From: a candidate division KSB1 bacterium
GTDB lineage: Bacteria > Zhuqueibacterota > Zhuqueibacteria > Zhuqueibacterales > Zhuqueibacteraceae
Assembly (NCBI GenBank): GCA_034506255.1
Contig: JAPDPX010000004.1
Coordinates: forward strand, 496,001 to 560,000
Length of the DNA: 64,000 nucleotides
Direction: 5' to 3'
The position numbers and the translations under genes are program-made. The number at the start of each line of letters is the position of its first letter. Within the stretch, counting starts at the first letter, position 1. Shown here piece after piece: positions 1 through 8,110 of this stretch. The notes under the pieces are model-generated. The model saw only the letters and a program-made list of their open reading frames with translations. It was not told where the DNA came from and ran no database searches.

Positions 1-325
1 ACTGAGCCGGCCGCGCGGCCCAGCGGCGATAGTGATCATATTTCACTTCAAAGGGCGAATCCCGATAGATGAAGCGGTCCTCCTCATAAACCGCCGCCGC
101 GGCAAATCGCTCCACGCCCAACACCACCGCGAGTTGATCATGATGATTGTCGCTGGATTCACGGACCGCCGCCGGCGATTCCTCCAGGGTGTAATAAAAG
201 GTCTGGGGGACGCCGCCGCAGGCGGAGAGCAAAAAGCAGATGGCAAGCGGCAACATGCCGGGCAACCGCCGGTTGACATGAAGTCGGGGCGGTCGGGTTT
301 TGCAAGCAGGAGCGGTGACAAGCAT
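1..325 (-). CDS. ABC-type transport auxiliary lipoprotein, partial (window edge)
   Basis: The C-terminal part lies outside the window. The frame starting at ATG 325 (or the internal ATG at 256) encodes a hydrophobic stretch ending in the lipobox LSAC (residues 33-36 from 325), then GGVPQTFYYTLEE, the usual start of the mature auxiliary lipoprotein (ABC_trans_aux / PqiC-like, DUF330) family. Two arginines before the hydrophobic stretch favour the upstream start. It follows mlaD by about 80 bases on the same strand, which is where such a lipoprotein is found in Mla/MCE operons. The inferred role is an outer-membrane-anchored partner that receives or delivers lipid from the MCE protein across the periplasm. 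Family assignment rests on the lipobox, the N-terminal motif and the context, because most of the domain is cut off. Confidence 0.72.
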   Translation of the reverse strand, partial: MLVTAPACKTRPPRLHVNRRLPGMLPLAICFLLSACGGVPQTFYYTLEESPAAVRESSDNHHDQLAVVLGVERFAAAAVYEEDRFIYRDSPFEVKYDHYRRWAARPAQ

Positions 326-404
326 CGCAGTTTGGATCCTTTGCTGGGGCAAAGACGCCTTGGGTTCTTGCGCGGACAACAGCGCCGGCCAATTCGTGCC
401 GCGG

Positions 405-1304
405 TCAATCCGGCAGTTTGCGCTCGGGCGGCGCGGCTTTGCGGATCAGATTCCAGGGCCGTTCTTTAAGCGTACGGCTGAATTGGGCGAAATCATGGGA
501 GGCGCGCTCGAAATTCGCCATGGTCTCGTGCAGGTTGTGCTGGTTGGCGACCGCGACGTCATTGAGCACACGCAGGGTTTGCTCCAGGGATTGCAGCAGG
601 GTGTCGGCGCGGGTGAGCGTGGTATTGAGATGGCCGACGGTGGCATCCACCGTCCGGGCATTCTCGCCCATGAGTTGATCGAGTTTGCTGCTGATGCGCT
701 GCATCTGAAAGGTGAGCGTGTTCAAATTGTTGACGATGCCGGAAATCTCCTTGGCATTGCTGCCCAGCAGCGAATCGGCGTTGGCCAGCATGTTGGCAAA
801 CCGCCGGCGGTTGCTCTCGTTAAGCAAATCATTGGCCTGCACCAGCAGCAGGCCGAGCTGCTTGCTGACGTCCATGAACGGCTCGCTGAGCTGGCTGAGT
901 GCCGGCACCTCGCGCGTGCGCAGCCGGCTGCCGGAGGGCAACAGTTCCTCCTTGCTCGAGCCGGTGGTGATTTCGATGTAGGATTCGCCCATCAGACCGA
1001 TGGTGGTGATGAAACTTTCCGAATCCCGGCGCACCGGCGCGCGCGCATCAACGGTGAGCACGACTTCGATTTTGGTGTTGTCGTCCGGTGCGATGTACAA
1101 ATCGGTCACCGTGCCGATGAGAAATCCGCCGAAGCGCACCATCGCACCGCGATCGATCCCGCCGATGTAGCCGAAACGGGCGGTGAAGGTTTTCTCCTTG
1201 CGCTCCCAGTCGATTTTGGTGATGGTGAACAGGAATGCCAGGAAGGCAAACAGGCTCAAGATCACCAGCAGACCGGCTTTGACTTCACGGGGATGATATT
1301 CCAT
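405..1304 (-). CDS. mlaD: MlaD-like MCE-domain lipid transport protein
   Basis: This is a 299-residue periplasmic, inner-membrane-anchored substrate-binding subunit of an Mla-type lipid transporter. A single N-terminal membrane helix spans about residues 10-28. It is followed by one MCE domain (about 37-115, with the GYIGGIDRGAMVRFGG segment and the following hydrophobic strands). A long helical, coiled-coil-prone tail (about 145-285) is rich in Leu, Asn and Ala heptads. In the family MCE subunits form a hexameric ring through which lipids pass, and long helical tails extend toward the outer membrane. The ATG at 1304 gives the expected short cytoplasmic N-terminus (MEYHPREVKAG). It lies downstream of mlaF (83-base gap) and upstream of an auxiliary lipoprotein. 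A transporter role is well supported; the direction of transport and the lipid are not visible. Confidence 0.92.
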   Translation of the reverse strand: MEYHPREVKAGLLVILSLFAFLAFLFTITKIDWERKEKTFTARFGYIGGIDRGAMVRFGGFLIGTVTDLYIAPDDNTKIEVVLTVDARAPVRRDSESFITTIGLMGESYIEITTGSSKEELLPSGSRLRTREVPALSQLSEPFMDVSKQLGLLLVQANDLLNESNRRRFANMLANADSLLGSNAKEISGIVNNLNTLTFQMQRISSKLDQLMGENARTVDATVGHLNTTLTRADTLLQSLEQTLRVLNDVAVANQHNLHETMANFERASHDFAQFSRTLKERPWNLIRKAAPPERKLPD

Positions 1305-1387
1305 ATGCGATCTTCTTGCCAGAATGGCGGCCCACCAGCGGCCGGCGTGCCGTTGTGAAGGCCGCCTGTTGTTGTTGCGGCCGTGCC

Positions 1388-2215
1388 CTACCCGCCCACC
1401 AGGGTGTTGAAGTATTCCGGGCGGACGGCTTCTTCATCCGGCAACCGGTTGAAAAACTGATACACCACCGGATGGCTGCTGGCCCGCAACTCCTCCGGCG
1501 TGCCCAGCGCAATCACACGGCCGTCATGCAGCATCGCGATGCGATCGGCGATTTTGAAGACGGAGGCCAGCTCATGTGTCACCACCACGGCGGTCATGTT
1601 GAAGGCGCGCTTGAGCTTGAGAATCAATTCGTCGATGCCGACTGCCACCACCGGGTCCAGACCGGCGGAAGGTTCGTCACAGAACAGGATGTCGGGATCC
1701 ATGGCGATGGCGCGTGCCAGGCCGGCACGTTTCTTCATGCCGCCACTCAGTTGCGCCGGCATGAGATCCTCGCAGCCGGCCAGGCCCACCAGCTCGAGCT
1801 TGATGCGCGTCATGATGCGGATGGTGGAATCCTCCAGGGGCGTGTGTTCGCGCAAGGGCAGCGCCACGTTTTCACCCACCGTCATCGAATTGAACAGTGC
1901 CGCGCCTTGAAACAGCATGCCGATCTTGCGCAGCACCGCCACCCTTTCCTCCTCGCGCAAGCGGGTGATGTCCCGGCCCTTGATGAAAATCTGGCCGGTG
2001 GTCGGCGGCGCCAGACCCACGAGATGGCGCAGCAGCGTGCTCTTGCCGCAGCCCGAGCGGCCCAGAATCACCATGGTCTCGCCGCGGTAAATGTCGAGAT
2101 TGATGCCCTTCAAAATCGGGCGCCGGCCGTAATGCGTGGTGATGTCACGGATCGAAATGATCGGTTCCTCCGGCAGCCGCGCCGGGCCAGCCGGGGTGAC
2201 AGGCGTGGATGGCAT
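1388..2215 (-). CDS. mlaF: MlaF-like ABC transporter ATP-binding protein
   Basis: The protein has 275 residues and is the ATPase of the Mla/MCE lipid transporter. Visible motifs are Walker A GRSGCGKST (52-60), Q-loop in MLFQ (100-103), signature LSGGMKKR (156-163), Walker B with DEPSAGLD (180-187) and H-loop His214. The LSGGM(K/Q)KR variant of the signature is typical of the Mla subfamily as opposed to other importers. A Pro-rich extension of about 18 residues precedes the first strand. The gene stops 4 bases before the small conserved gene upstream of it (start 2461, stop 2219), and mlaD follows, so the genes are probably co-transcribed. Unusually, mlaF is separated from mlaE by two other genes. 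Confidence 0.93.
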   Translation of the reverse strand: MPSTPVTPAGPARLPEEPIISIRDITTHYGRRPILKGINLDIYRGETMVILGRSGCGKSTLLRHLVGLAPPTTGQIFIKGRDITRLREEERVAVLRKIGMLFQGAALFNSMTVGENVALPLREHTPLEDSTIRIMTRIKLELVGLAGCEDLMPAQLSGGMKKRAGLARAIAMDPDILFCDEPSAGLDPVVAVGIDELILKLKRAFNMTAVVVTHELASVFKIADRIAMLHDGRVIALGTPEELRASSHPVVYQFFNRLPDEEAVRPEYFNTLVGG

Positions 2216-2218
2216 GGG

Positions 2219-2461
2219 TCACGCGAGCAAGGCTTGGATTTGCTTCAGTTCCTGATCCGGCGCATCGTTCACGTGTTGCATCCTGCCGGCGCGCCGATAC
2301 CAATAGCGGCTGTTGCCGGAATCGCCTTCGATCTTGTGCAACACCGCATGAATCCAGCAGGCCAAATCATCGTCTTCGTGCGGTTGCACCAGACGATGGG
2401 CTTCGTCCCACTGTCCCGCGAGGGCGAGCGCGATGGCTCGCGCGCAATCATCTTTTGGCAT
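2219..2461 (-). CDS. small conserved protein with 'ACWIHAVLHKIEGD' motif, unknown function
   Basis: This encodes an 80-residue soluble protein with no signal peptide or membrane segment. It matches a widespread small uncharacterised family that I recognise from the ordered blocks GQWDEAHRLVQ, LACWIHAVLHKIEGD and NSRYWYRRAGR; the repeated helical pattern resembles a short TPR-like pair. The ATG at 2461 is preceded by AGAGAG at suitable spacing and is preferred to the TTG at 2482. It sits immediately before mlaF (gap of 3 bases), so it is translated in the Mla operon, but nothing in the sequence links it mechanistically to lipid transport. The family is real; its function is unknown to me. Confidence 0.75.
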   Translation of the reverse strand: MPKDDCARAIALALAGQWDEAHRLVQPHEDDDLACWIHAVLHKIEGDSGNSRYWYRRAGRMQHVNDAPDQELKQIQALLA

Positions 2462-2847
2462 GGGGACGTTCTCTCTTTGCAAGGTCCATCTGAAAAATAG
2501 TATACCGCGAAGCCGCCGCCGCGCGGGCTTCCCGCCTGCCTGCAGACAAGATGTCTGCGCTGCTTCATCATGATGGGTGTGTCAGCGCACATGGCAACTG
2601 CCACCGCAGGAATGATCATACCCGCGAAGGTTTCGCAGTGCCGGCATCCTGACTGCATTGCTTTGCCGACAGGCGGCGTTGCGAACTGCCTGGCGCAAGC
2701 TCCTGCCACAGCCCGGCGGTTGTGTTACCAGCCATGGCATTCCGACATTGGGATGTCGCGGCCCGATCGGGAATGTTTCTGAAAGGATACTTTCCGGTTT
2801 TCTGAAAACTGGTGTTCTGTTTTTGGGCAGGCAAAGTATGCCCTCGA
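2462..2847. other. gene-free stretch with a dispersed repeat
   Basis: No credible coding region is visible between the small conserved gene and the frameshifted gene. The stretch holds a copy of the dispersed repeat shared with 7680-7750, and a run of imperfect TTTCTGAAA / TTTTCTGAAAA palindromes around 2775-2810. No promoter of the type seen elsewhere in the window was found. Confidence 0.6.
2529..2598. repeat. dispersed repeat copy (pair with 7680-7750)
   Basis: The copy begins TTCCCGCCTGCCTG, continues AGACAAGATGTCTGCG, then has a TGATGGGTG block and ends GCACATGGCAA. The same blocks in the same order and spacing occur at 7680-7750. AGACAAGATGTCT is itself a near-perfect inverted repeat. 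Confidence 0.8.
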
Positions 2848-3386
2848 TCACTTTGTGCGGGAGGGAAGGCCCGCGTAGCAACCTTTGCGCGCGTCCCACC
2901 ACACCCGCACGTGCAGCCGGTCGCTGAGCACGCGCGGCAAAATTGCCAGGGCCAACTGCATGTCGGCCAGGGTCTCGAAGTGCAAAGTGAGCGTTTTCCC
3001 GCCGGTCATCACCAGGCGCCAGCATCCCACATGCATTCCGTGCAGCGGCAGGCGCGCCGGCGGATCGATACTCGCGCTGGCAACTTCACCGGCCGGCAGC
3101 CGGAAATTGTGCTTGTGCTCCGGTACTTGAATCTGGGGCGGGCGGGCATCACTGCGCGCCATCCTGTCCCTTTGTTTTTTTGTGCCCGGCGCTCCAGCAA
3201 CCACACCAACGGCAGCAGCAGGAGGCCCAGCGGGCTGCCGTGCATGCCGCCCAGCGCGCCTTCGCGCCAGCCGCCTCGGCCGCCAATGCGAATAAAAAAA
3301 TCATTGCCCGACAGATGAACGCGGTAAAGCCGGTCGGGTTTCCAGGTGAAAAAGGCGCGGGCGTTGAAGGTAGCCGGATGCTCCAT
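2848..3386 (-). pseudogene. frameshifted conserved protein of unknown function inside the mla operon
   Basis: Two overlapping minus-strand reading frames join into one protein of about 178 residues if a single frameshift is allowed at the A7 run near 3171-3177. The first part (ATG at 3386, preceded by GGAGGTGG) reads MEHPATFNARAFFTWKPD, a basic RLYRVHLSGNDFFIRIGG strand region and a membrane-like segment LGLLLLPLVWLLERR. The second part holds HNFRLPAGEVASASIDPP, then HVGCWRLVMTGGKTLTLHF and an acidic/helical end. The N-terminal segment has good protein-like composition only in one frame and the C-terminal segment only in the other. It could be a real inactivation or a homopolymer sequencing error. 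I do not recognise the family. It is located between mlaE and the small gene before mlaF. Confidence 0.6.
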
Positions 3387-3445
3387 GAGCCACCTCCATG
3401 CATGGGTTTTTCCCGCGGGCGGCAGCGGCACGCACTGATGCGGCC

Positions 3446-4285
3446 TCAAAAGCTGGAATAGAACAGGGCGGTGAAAAAGACGTCCGCCGCAATAATCAGG
3501 AAGATCGATGCGACCACGGTGGTCGTGGTGGCTTTGCCCACGCCCACCGCCCCGCCTTCGCTGCGAAAGCCCTCATAGCAGGCCACCATCACGATGATCA
3601 GCGCGAAGCATTCACTCTTCACCAGACCGGTGATCAAATCCTTCATCGTCAGGGCGGCGGCCGTCTGGTTGAAGTAGCGCAGGGCGGAAAATTCCATGGT
3701 GGTGACCGCGAGCAGAAAACCGCCGAGAATGCCGATGAGATCGGCGAGCACGGTGAGGCAGGGCAGCGCAAGCAGCATCGCGACGGTGCGCGGCACCACC
3801 AGAAAGCCGGTGGGGTTGAGGCCCAGGGTGCGCAAGGCATCGATTTCCTCGGCGACTTTCATGGAGCTGATTTCCGCGGCGATGGCCGAGCCGTTGCGGC
3901 CGGCAAAGATGATGGCGGTCAGCAGCGGCCCCAGCTCGCGAATCACCGAGACGCCGACCAGATCGGCGACAAAGATGGTGGCGCCGAAACGTTCGAGCTG
4001 ATAAGCCGCCTGCATTGCCAGAATGATGCCCACGAAAAAGGCAATCGCGCCCACAATCGGCAACGAATCATAGCCGATGCGCACCACCTGCTCCACGATG
4101 CTGCGCACGCGGAACTTTTCGCCTTTCCAGGGTGCCACCACCGCCCACCAGGCGGTCTCCACCAGCAGACGCGCGAAGCGGTCGACGTGGACGAGCAACT
4201 GCAGCGTGTGATGTCCGAGAAATCCCAGCAGAAAGCGCATAAGCACGAAGCCGGCCTCCCGGCGCCGCAGCACGTATGCCGCCAC
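3446..4285 (-). CDS. mlaE: MlaE-like ABC transporter permease
   Basis: This 279-residue protein is the inner-membrane permease of an Mla/MCE lipid transporter. It begins with amphipathic helices, followed by five or so hydrophobic helices: about 80-100 (PIVGAIAFFVGIILAMQAAY), 125-145, 175-205, 225-245 and 255-275. Family hallmarks are present: RELGPLLTAIIFAGRNGSAI around 125-144, and EEIDALRTLGLNP in the cytoplasmic coupling region, which contacts the ATPase. Length agrees with the MlaE family (about 260-280). The STAS-domain gene ends 63 bases upstream, an arrangement common for MlaE permeases. The start at 4285 is the first in-frame start after the STAS stop; a start at the internal ATG (residue 16) is also possible. 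Confidence 0.93.
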   Translation of the reverse strand: MAAYVLRRREAGFVLMRFLLGFLGHHTLQLLVHVDRFARLLVETAWWAVVAPWKGEKFRVRSIVEQVVRIGYDSLPIVGAIAFFVGIILAMQAAYQLERFGATIFVADLVGVSVIRELGPLLTAIIFAGRNGSAIAAEISSMKVAEEIDALRTLGLNPTGFLVVPRTVAMLLALPCLTVLADLIGILGGFLLAVTTMEFSALRYFNQTAAALTMKDLITGLVKSECFALIIVMVACYEGFRSEGGAVGVGKATTTTVVASIFLIIAADVFFTALFYSSF

Positions 4286-4348
4286 GCGCGGGTTTCAGCC
4301 GGTGTTGATTGGGAGTATGCGGGGCAAACCCGGCCGGCGCCGGCAGGT

Positions 4349-4705
4349 TCATGGCGATTCTGCCGCGGCCTGGCTGCCCTGCAGTGCCGCCGCTTCGCTG
4401 TCATAGATTTGAAAGACTTTGTCGAGCCGGCTCAATTCGAAAACTTCCCGTACCGCGGCGCCCAGACCAAACAGCCGCAGCTCGCCGCCGTATTTGCTCA
4501 TCTGCTGCAAGCCCTCCACCAGTGTCGCGATGCCGGAGCTGTCCATGTAACTGACGCCGCGCAAGTCCACGATGATCAGCGGCGTCTTGTTGCCGGTGAG
4601 ACCGATGATGACTTTGCGCACCTCGGGGGAGGAGTAGAGATCGACGTCTCCCGAGATGGCGACGATGGCCGCCTGGTCCTTGTGGCGAGTAATGATGTCG
4701 AGCAT
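4349..4705 (-). CDS. STAS-domain protein (anti-sigma factor antagonist or MlaB-like)
   Basis: This is a single STAS domain of 118 residues. The segment YMDSSGIATLVEGL (about 53-66) contains the DSSG box, whose serine is the one phosphorylated in SpoIIAA/RsbV-type anti-anti-sigma factors. The N-terminus (HKDQAAIVAISGDVDL) is also typical. Two roles are possible. It could be the antagonist of the RsbW-like kinase encoded 60 bases upstream, or it could be the cytoplasmic MlaB-like STAS subunit of the MlaE permease encoded 63 bases downstream. The intact DSSG box and the kinase neighbour favour partner switching; the position beside mlaE favours MlaB. The sequence does not decide between them. 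Confidence 0.9.
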   Translation of the reverse strand: MLDIITRHKDQAAIVAISGDVDLYSSPEVRKVIIGLTGNKTPLIIVDLRGVSYMDSSGIATLVEGLQQMSKYGGELRLFGLGAAVREVFELSRLDKVFQIYDSEAAALQGSQAAAESP

Positions 4706-4765
4706 GTCGGTTCCTCTTCTAATGGCAAAATGCTGGCGCCGGGCTGCCGGCGCTCCCGCCTTTTC

Positions 4766-5302
4766 TCACGGGCGTGCCGGCATGAGCGGCGTCTGATCGG
4801 TGCTGGCGGCGGACGAGGGGCTGGTGAAAAACTTGGCCAGCCGCAGGATGTTGCCGCGTTTGCGGCTGGTGTCATACGCGACCACGTCCATCGTGCTGCG
4901 GATGAGATGAACCCCCAGGCCGCCCGGCCGCAGGTCATTGAGGTCGCGCGATTTGATCTCGGCCGGCACCACCTTCTTGCCGAAATCGCGCAGGATGATT
5001 TCGATGCCATTTTGCATCACGCGCGCGGTCACAATGATGGGTTTGTCGGTCGCGCCGCCATAGGCATACTTGATGATATTCGAACAGGCTTCATCCACCG
5101 CCAGCGTGGTTTGCTGGCTTTGCTGCGGCGTGAAGCCGATCAACTCGCAGAGGTGGGCAATCCCGGCGCGGATGATCTTCAACAGTTTGGGGTCGCTGGC
5201 CACGCGGAATTCGACCGTATCGACCGTCTTCCCGGGCAGGTGTGCGCGTTTTCGTTTCGATGTTTTCATAGCGCAGCCTGTAGCCGCAACCAATTCATTC
5301 AA
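4766..5302 (-). CDS. RsbW-like ATP-binding serine kinase / anti-sigma factor
   Basis: This protein of 178 residues (167 from the internal ATG at 5269) has a GHKL/HATPase_c_2 fold. The N-box appears as VDEACSNIIKYAYGG, the G1 box as DFGKK, and the G2 box as LRPGGLGVHLIRS. There is no histidine-kinase dimerisation domain, so it belongs with RsbW/SpoIIAB-type serine kinases. These phosphorylate an STAS antagonist and bind a sigma factor or another target. The STAS gene follows after 60 bases and a SpoIIE-type phosphatase lies 2.8 kb upstream, giving all three components of a partner-switching module. No sigma factor gene is present in the window. Neither candidate start has a strong ribosome binding site; 5269 (MKTSKRKRAHL) is preferred by analogy with family length. 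Confidence 0.88.
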   Translation of the reverse strand: MNELVAATGCAMKTSKRKRAHLPGKTVDTVEFRVASDPKLLKIIRAGIAHLCELIGFTPQQSQQTTLAVDEACSNIIKYAYGGATDKPIIVTARVMQNGIEIILRDFGKKVVPAEIKSRDLNDLRPGGLGVHLIRSTMDVVAYDTSRKRGNILRLAKFFTSPSSAASTDQTPLMPARP

Positions 5303-5706
5303 CGCGAAGAGGCAAGGATGCGAAGCTTCAGATTTATGCCGGCGCCATGCCGCCCGCGGCGGGTAAAGCGCAATGCGTCATGCCGCCACCACCCAATTCC
5401 CCGGACGCCGGGCGGTGGAGAGCGGCACTGATTTTTGCAGGCGGCAACCTGCACCGGCTGGTGTCCTGAAAATTTTCGCAATCAGGATGGTATTGCCGGG
5501 TGCCGGTCATCCAGGTTGCAAACCCGGTGCGACGAAAATGCAGCGCACAGCTCTTGTCTGCAAACGAGGCAGGGTGGCAGCCTGCGTTACCGCAATTTCG
5601 TCGCGAAAGCAGAGATCTCCCGCCGGCCGGCCGGCAGCCTGGGCGGCGGCATTTTCTGAGAAAAAAAGCAGAAATTTTTCGCCCAGCCCAGCCGCCTGAG
5701 ATGCCG
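5303..5706. other. gene-free stretch with a palindromic repeat
   Basis: Between the RsbW-like gene and the TPM gene no coding region is supported. The stretch contains the inverted-repeat element at 5529-5604. On the minus strand a T7 run near 5665 follows the TPM gene but lacks a convincing GC-rich stem. Confidence 0.55.
5529..5604. repeat. palindromic dispersed element with 9-bp terminal inverted repeats
   Basis: The ends are GCGACGAAA (5529-5537) and TTTCGTCGC (5596-5604), perfect inverted copies. The interior contains GCGCACAGCTCTTGTCTGC, close to the core GCGCAGACATCTTGTCTGC seen at 19809-19829. Confidence 0.7.
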
Positions 5707-6696
5707 CTACCACCTCCCGGAAGCGCCGCCACCGGAGAAACTGCCGCCGCCCCCGGAGAAACCACCTCGGCCCCCGGAGAAACCACCGCCGGAAGATCTG
5801 CCGCCGCTGCCGGAAAAACGCCAGCCGCTGCTGCCGCCCCCGGCAACCACCCATTTTTGAGACCATTTCTTGAAAATCTTTTTCCCGGCCTGGCTGTGAG
5901 CCAGCCACAACTTCAAGCCGCCGATGCCGACCAAATAGGCGAACAACAACACCAAACCACCCGGGCTGCCGAAAATGGCCAGCGGGAAGGCGAGCCAAAA
6001 GGGAATGAGAAAAAAATAAAGAAACCAGCCGGAAAACCCCTCCGCCACCACACTGAGGACCGTGAACGTGCCGATGACCAGGGTGAACACCAACAGCATG
6101 ATCACCCCCGCCTGCCAGTCAACCTTGGGGTTTGCCGCCGTGTCGTCCGCAACATACGCCCCCTGAATGGCCGCGAGAATCGCGTTGACGCCCGCGGTCA
6201 CGCCGCCGTCAAAATCACCATCGCGGAAGCGCGGCACGATTTCATTGCGAATGATGCGGCCGCAGGTGATGTCCGGCAGGTTGCCCTCCAGGCCGCTGCC
6301 CACTTCGATGCGAATGGCGCGGTCGTCGCGGGCAATGAGCAGCAGCACGCCGTTATCCTTCTCCGCCCGGCCAATCTTCCAGGTTTCGGCCACGCGCATC
6401 GCGTATTCCTCCAAAACTTCGCCCTGCAAACCGGGCACGGTGAGCACCACCACTTGATTGGAGGTGGAATCCTCATGCGCCTGCAACACGGCCTCCAGCG
6501 CCTCGATGGCCTGCGGCGAGAGCAGGTGTGCAGTGTCGTTGACATGGCCGGCCAGAAACGGCACTTCCAGCGCCTGGGCGTGCAGGCCGGACGCCTCTGT
6601 CAACCACGCACACAACAGGAAAAAGAATAGCAGCCTGAGACTGTGTTTGCGTCCGGGGCGCCGGTTCACGGCCGGGAATGTTGTCGAATTTGACAC
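5707..6696 (-). CDS. TPM-domain (YgcG/psb32-like) membrane protein
   Basis: This protein has a signal peptide (RPGRKHSLRLLFFFLLCAW), a periplasmic TPM domain (mature positions about 20-165, with the family segment VNDTAHLLSP and the conserved ALRDDRAIRIEVG-like strand region) and two or three membrane helices after that (around IMLLVFTLVIGTFTVLSV and WFLYFFLIPFWLAFPLAIF). A Ser/Gly-rich tail (SGGGFSGG-type repeats) ends in GRW. The Gly/Ser tail is typical of the family. The frame is open to an ATG at 6774; a GTG at 6696 has GAAGAG upstream and a better signal peptide, and a GTG at 6669 is a third option. TPM proteins act at membranes, for example in photosystem II repair and respiratory complex assembly in other organisms. 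A second TPM gene lies immediately upstream, but the usual partner lemA is not in the window. Confidence 0.85.
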   Translation of the reverse strand: MSNSTTFPAVNRRPGRKHSLRLLFFFLLCAWLTEASGLHAQALEVPFLAGHVNDTAHLLSPQAIEALEAVLQAHEDSTSNQVVVLTVPGLQGEVLEEYAMRVAETWKIGRAEKDNGVLLLIARDDRAIRIEVGSGLEGNLPDITCGRIIRNEIVPRFRDGDFDGGVTAGVNAILAAIQGAYVADDTAANPKVDWQAGVIMLLVFTLVIGTFTVLSVVAEGFSGWFLYFFLIPFWLAFPLAIFGSPGGLVLLFAYLVGIGGLKLWLAHSQAGKKIFKKWSQKWVVAGGGSSGWRFSGSGGRSSGGGFSGGRGGFSGGGGSFSGGGASGRW

Positions 6697-6860
6697 TGAC
6701 GAGCTCTTCAATGAAAAAGTGTTCCGGCATTGGCTTGGTTGCTGCCCTCCAGGCTTGCAGATTTTGAAAGCCATGCGCCGTGTTGGAAATCGCGACTTGG
6801 CGGTGCCTGCCTCATTTCCGAGGTCACCACAACAGGCCGGGCGGTTTCCGGAGGCGAGCC

Positions 6861-7526
6861 TTAGCGATCAGTGAAACGCAGCTTGTCGCTCAGCTCGCTG
6901 GTGTCATCGGGGCGCGGGCTGACCCCTTGGCGTTCCAGCAGTTCGCCGCATTTTTTGATGGCACGGATCAGGGCCTGCGCCGGCGCACCGGCACGCATGC
7001 CCTCGGTGAGCAGCCGCACCACTTCGTCCCACTCCGCTTGCTGGACTTTCGCATTGATGCCGGCATCACCCAGGACGATGACCTTGTGCTCCAGCAGGCT
7101 GAGAAAGATCAGAATGCCGGTGCGCTCCCGGGTGCGAAAAATCTCTTCATCGAGAAAGGCCACGGCGGCACGCTGGCCGACGCGCTGCTCGATCAGCCGG
7201 GCGCCGGCAAAGAAGCGTTTCAGTGGCGGCAGGAAATGTACCGCCAGCATGCCCGTGCCCTGCGCGGCCAGCACCAACATGGCAGTGGCGAGAAAACCCA
7301 GCTCCAGCCAGTGGGAAGAATACCAACGCACCAGCAGCAACGCGGTCAGCAGCACCAGCAGGGCAAACATGCCGCCGCGCCATGTCGCGATCTCATAATC
7401 GTCACTCTGGGTCACGACATAAGGAACGATTTCACCGGCGGTGCGGCCTTCGGCCTGGGTTATGGCGGCGGCGATGGCCGTGCGATCCTGCTCGGAAAAC
7501 AGGCGTGCGAATCTTTTCGACATCAT
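6861..7526 (-). CDS. TPM-domain membrane protein (YgcG C-terminal type)
   Basis: This 221-residue protein starts at ATG 7526, preceded by CAGGAA at good spacing. The N-terminal helix (KRFARLFSEQDRTAIAAAI) and AEGRTAGEIVPYVV match the TPM fold, interrupted by two membrane helices (about 45-65, FALLVLLTALLLVRWY, and 70-92, LGFLATAMLVLAAQG). The remainder (ERTGILIFLSLLEHKVIVLGD) completes the TPM domain, with the conserved 'TGILIFLS' strand. In many bacteria such a protein is encoded beside lemA and a first TPM protein; here it is followed by the other TPM gene after about 165 bases. Function at molecular level is not known. The extra upstream codons back to 7640 lie in a dispersed repeat and are not likely to be translated. 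Confidence 0.87.
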   Translation of the reverse strand: MMSKRFARLFSEQDRTAIAAAITQAEGRTAGEIVPYVVTQSDDYEIATWRGGMFALLVLLTALLLVRWYSSHWLELGFLATAMLVLAAQGTGMLAVHFLPPLKRFFAGARLIEQRVGQRAAVAFLDEEIFRTRERTGILIFLSLLEHKVIVLGDAGINAKVQQAEWDEVVRLLTEGMRAGAPAQALIRAIKKCGELLERQGVSPRPDDTSELSDKLRFTDR

Positions 7527-7571
7527 GCGGTTCCTGTGGGGTTGCTTTCGACAGCAGGATATCTTCAATGC

Positions 7572-7649
7572 CTCTGTTGCGTATGGCAACGCCGCGCAGA
7601 CCTCGTGTTTGCAGGCAGGGATGCCCGCGCCACTCCACACGTTACCGAG
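7572..7649. repeat. palindromic dispersed element (copy of 19791-19864)
   Basis: The left end CTCTGTTGCGTATGG is a diverged inverted copy of the right end CCACACGTTACCGAG. The interior carries GCCGCGCAGACC and TTGCAGGCAGGG. The right half TCCACACGTTAC is identical to the right end of the copy at 19791-19864. Confidence 0.75.
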
Positions 7650-7679
7650 GGATTACCACGAAAAGGTCGTAGCGCAGGA

Positions 7680-7750
7680 TTCCCGCCTGCCTGTAGACAA
7701 GATGTCTGCGTTACATTTTTGTCGTGATGGGTGGCAAATGCACATGGCAA
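7680..7750. repeat. dispersed repeat copy (pair with 2529-2598)
   Basis: It shares with 2529-2598 the blocks TTCCCGCCTGCCTG, AGACAAGATGTCTGCG, TGATGGGTG and GCACATGGCAA in the same order. Confidence 0.8.
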
Positions 7751-8110
7751 ATTACCATATTTTTGCCCGTGTGACGCACCGCCCGCGGGTGCCCGCACAC
7801 GTTTCGATCGTGGCTGCGCCGGGATTGCAAAACGCCGGGAACTTTGCTGCTACAGCCCGACTGTTTTCGGAGCGTTCGGGAAATGTTCCCAATTGATGCC
7901 CCTCCGGAGTCGCTGCCTGTTCAATGGCGGTTCCCGTGGTGGTTTGGCCGCCGCCTCAAAATCCCCGGTGTTTGCACGATATCCGGCTTCGAAAAACCCC
8001 CGGCTCAGCCGGGACAGTAAAGTTTCGGGGCAGAACCCAAGCGGAGGCCAACACCAGTCTGGTGAGGGCTTGTGCCGCGTGCCGCGGGTGGCCGCCACAG
8101 GCAGCCGGTC

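Larger units (their letters stand above)
7527..8110. other. gene-free stretch with two dispersed repeats
   Basis: Nothing credible is coded between the TPM gene and the SpoIIE phosphatase gene. Two repeat elements occur at 7572-7649 and 7680-7750. Near 7993-8010 the palindrome CCCGGCTCAGCCGGG recurs in related form at 44493-44506 and 36467-36477. Confidence 0.6.

Noticed and set aside
3398..5431. Plus-strand frame of 677 codons
   Set aside because: It runs antisense through mlaE, the STAS gene and the kinase gene, all of which have clear family motifs.
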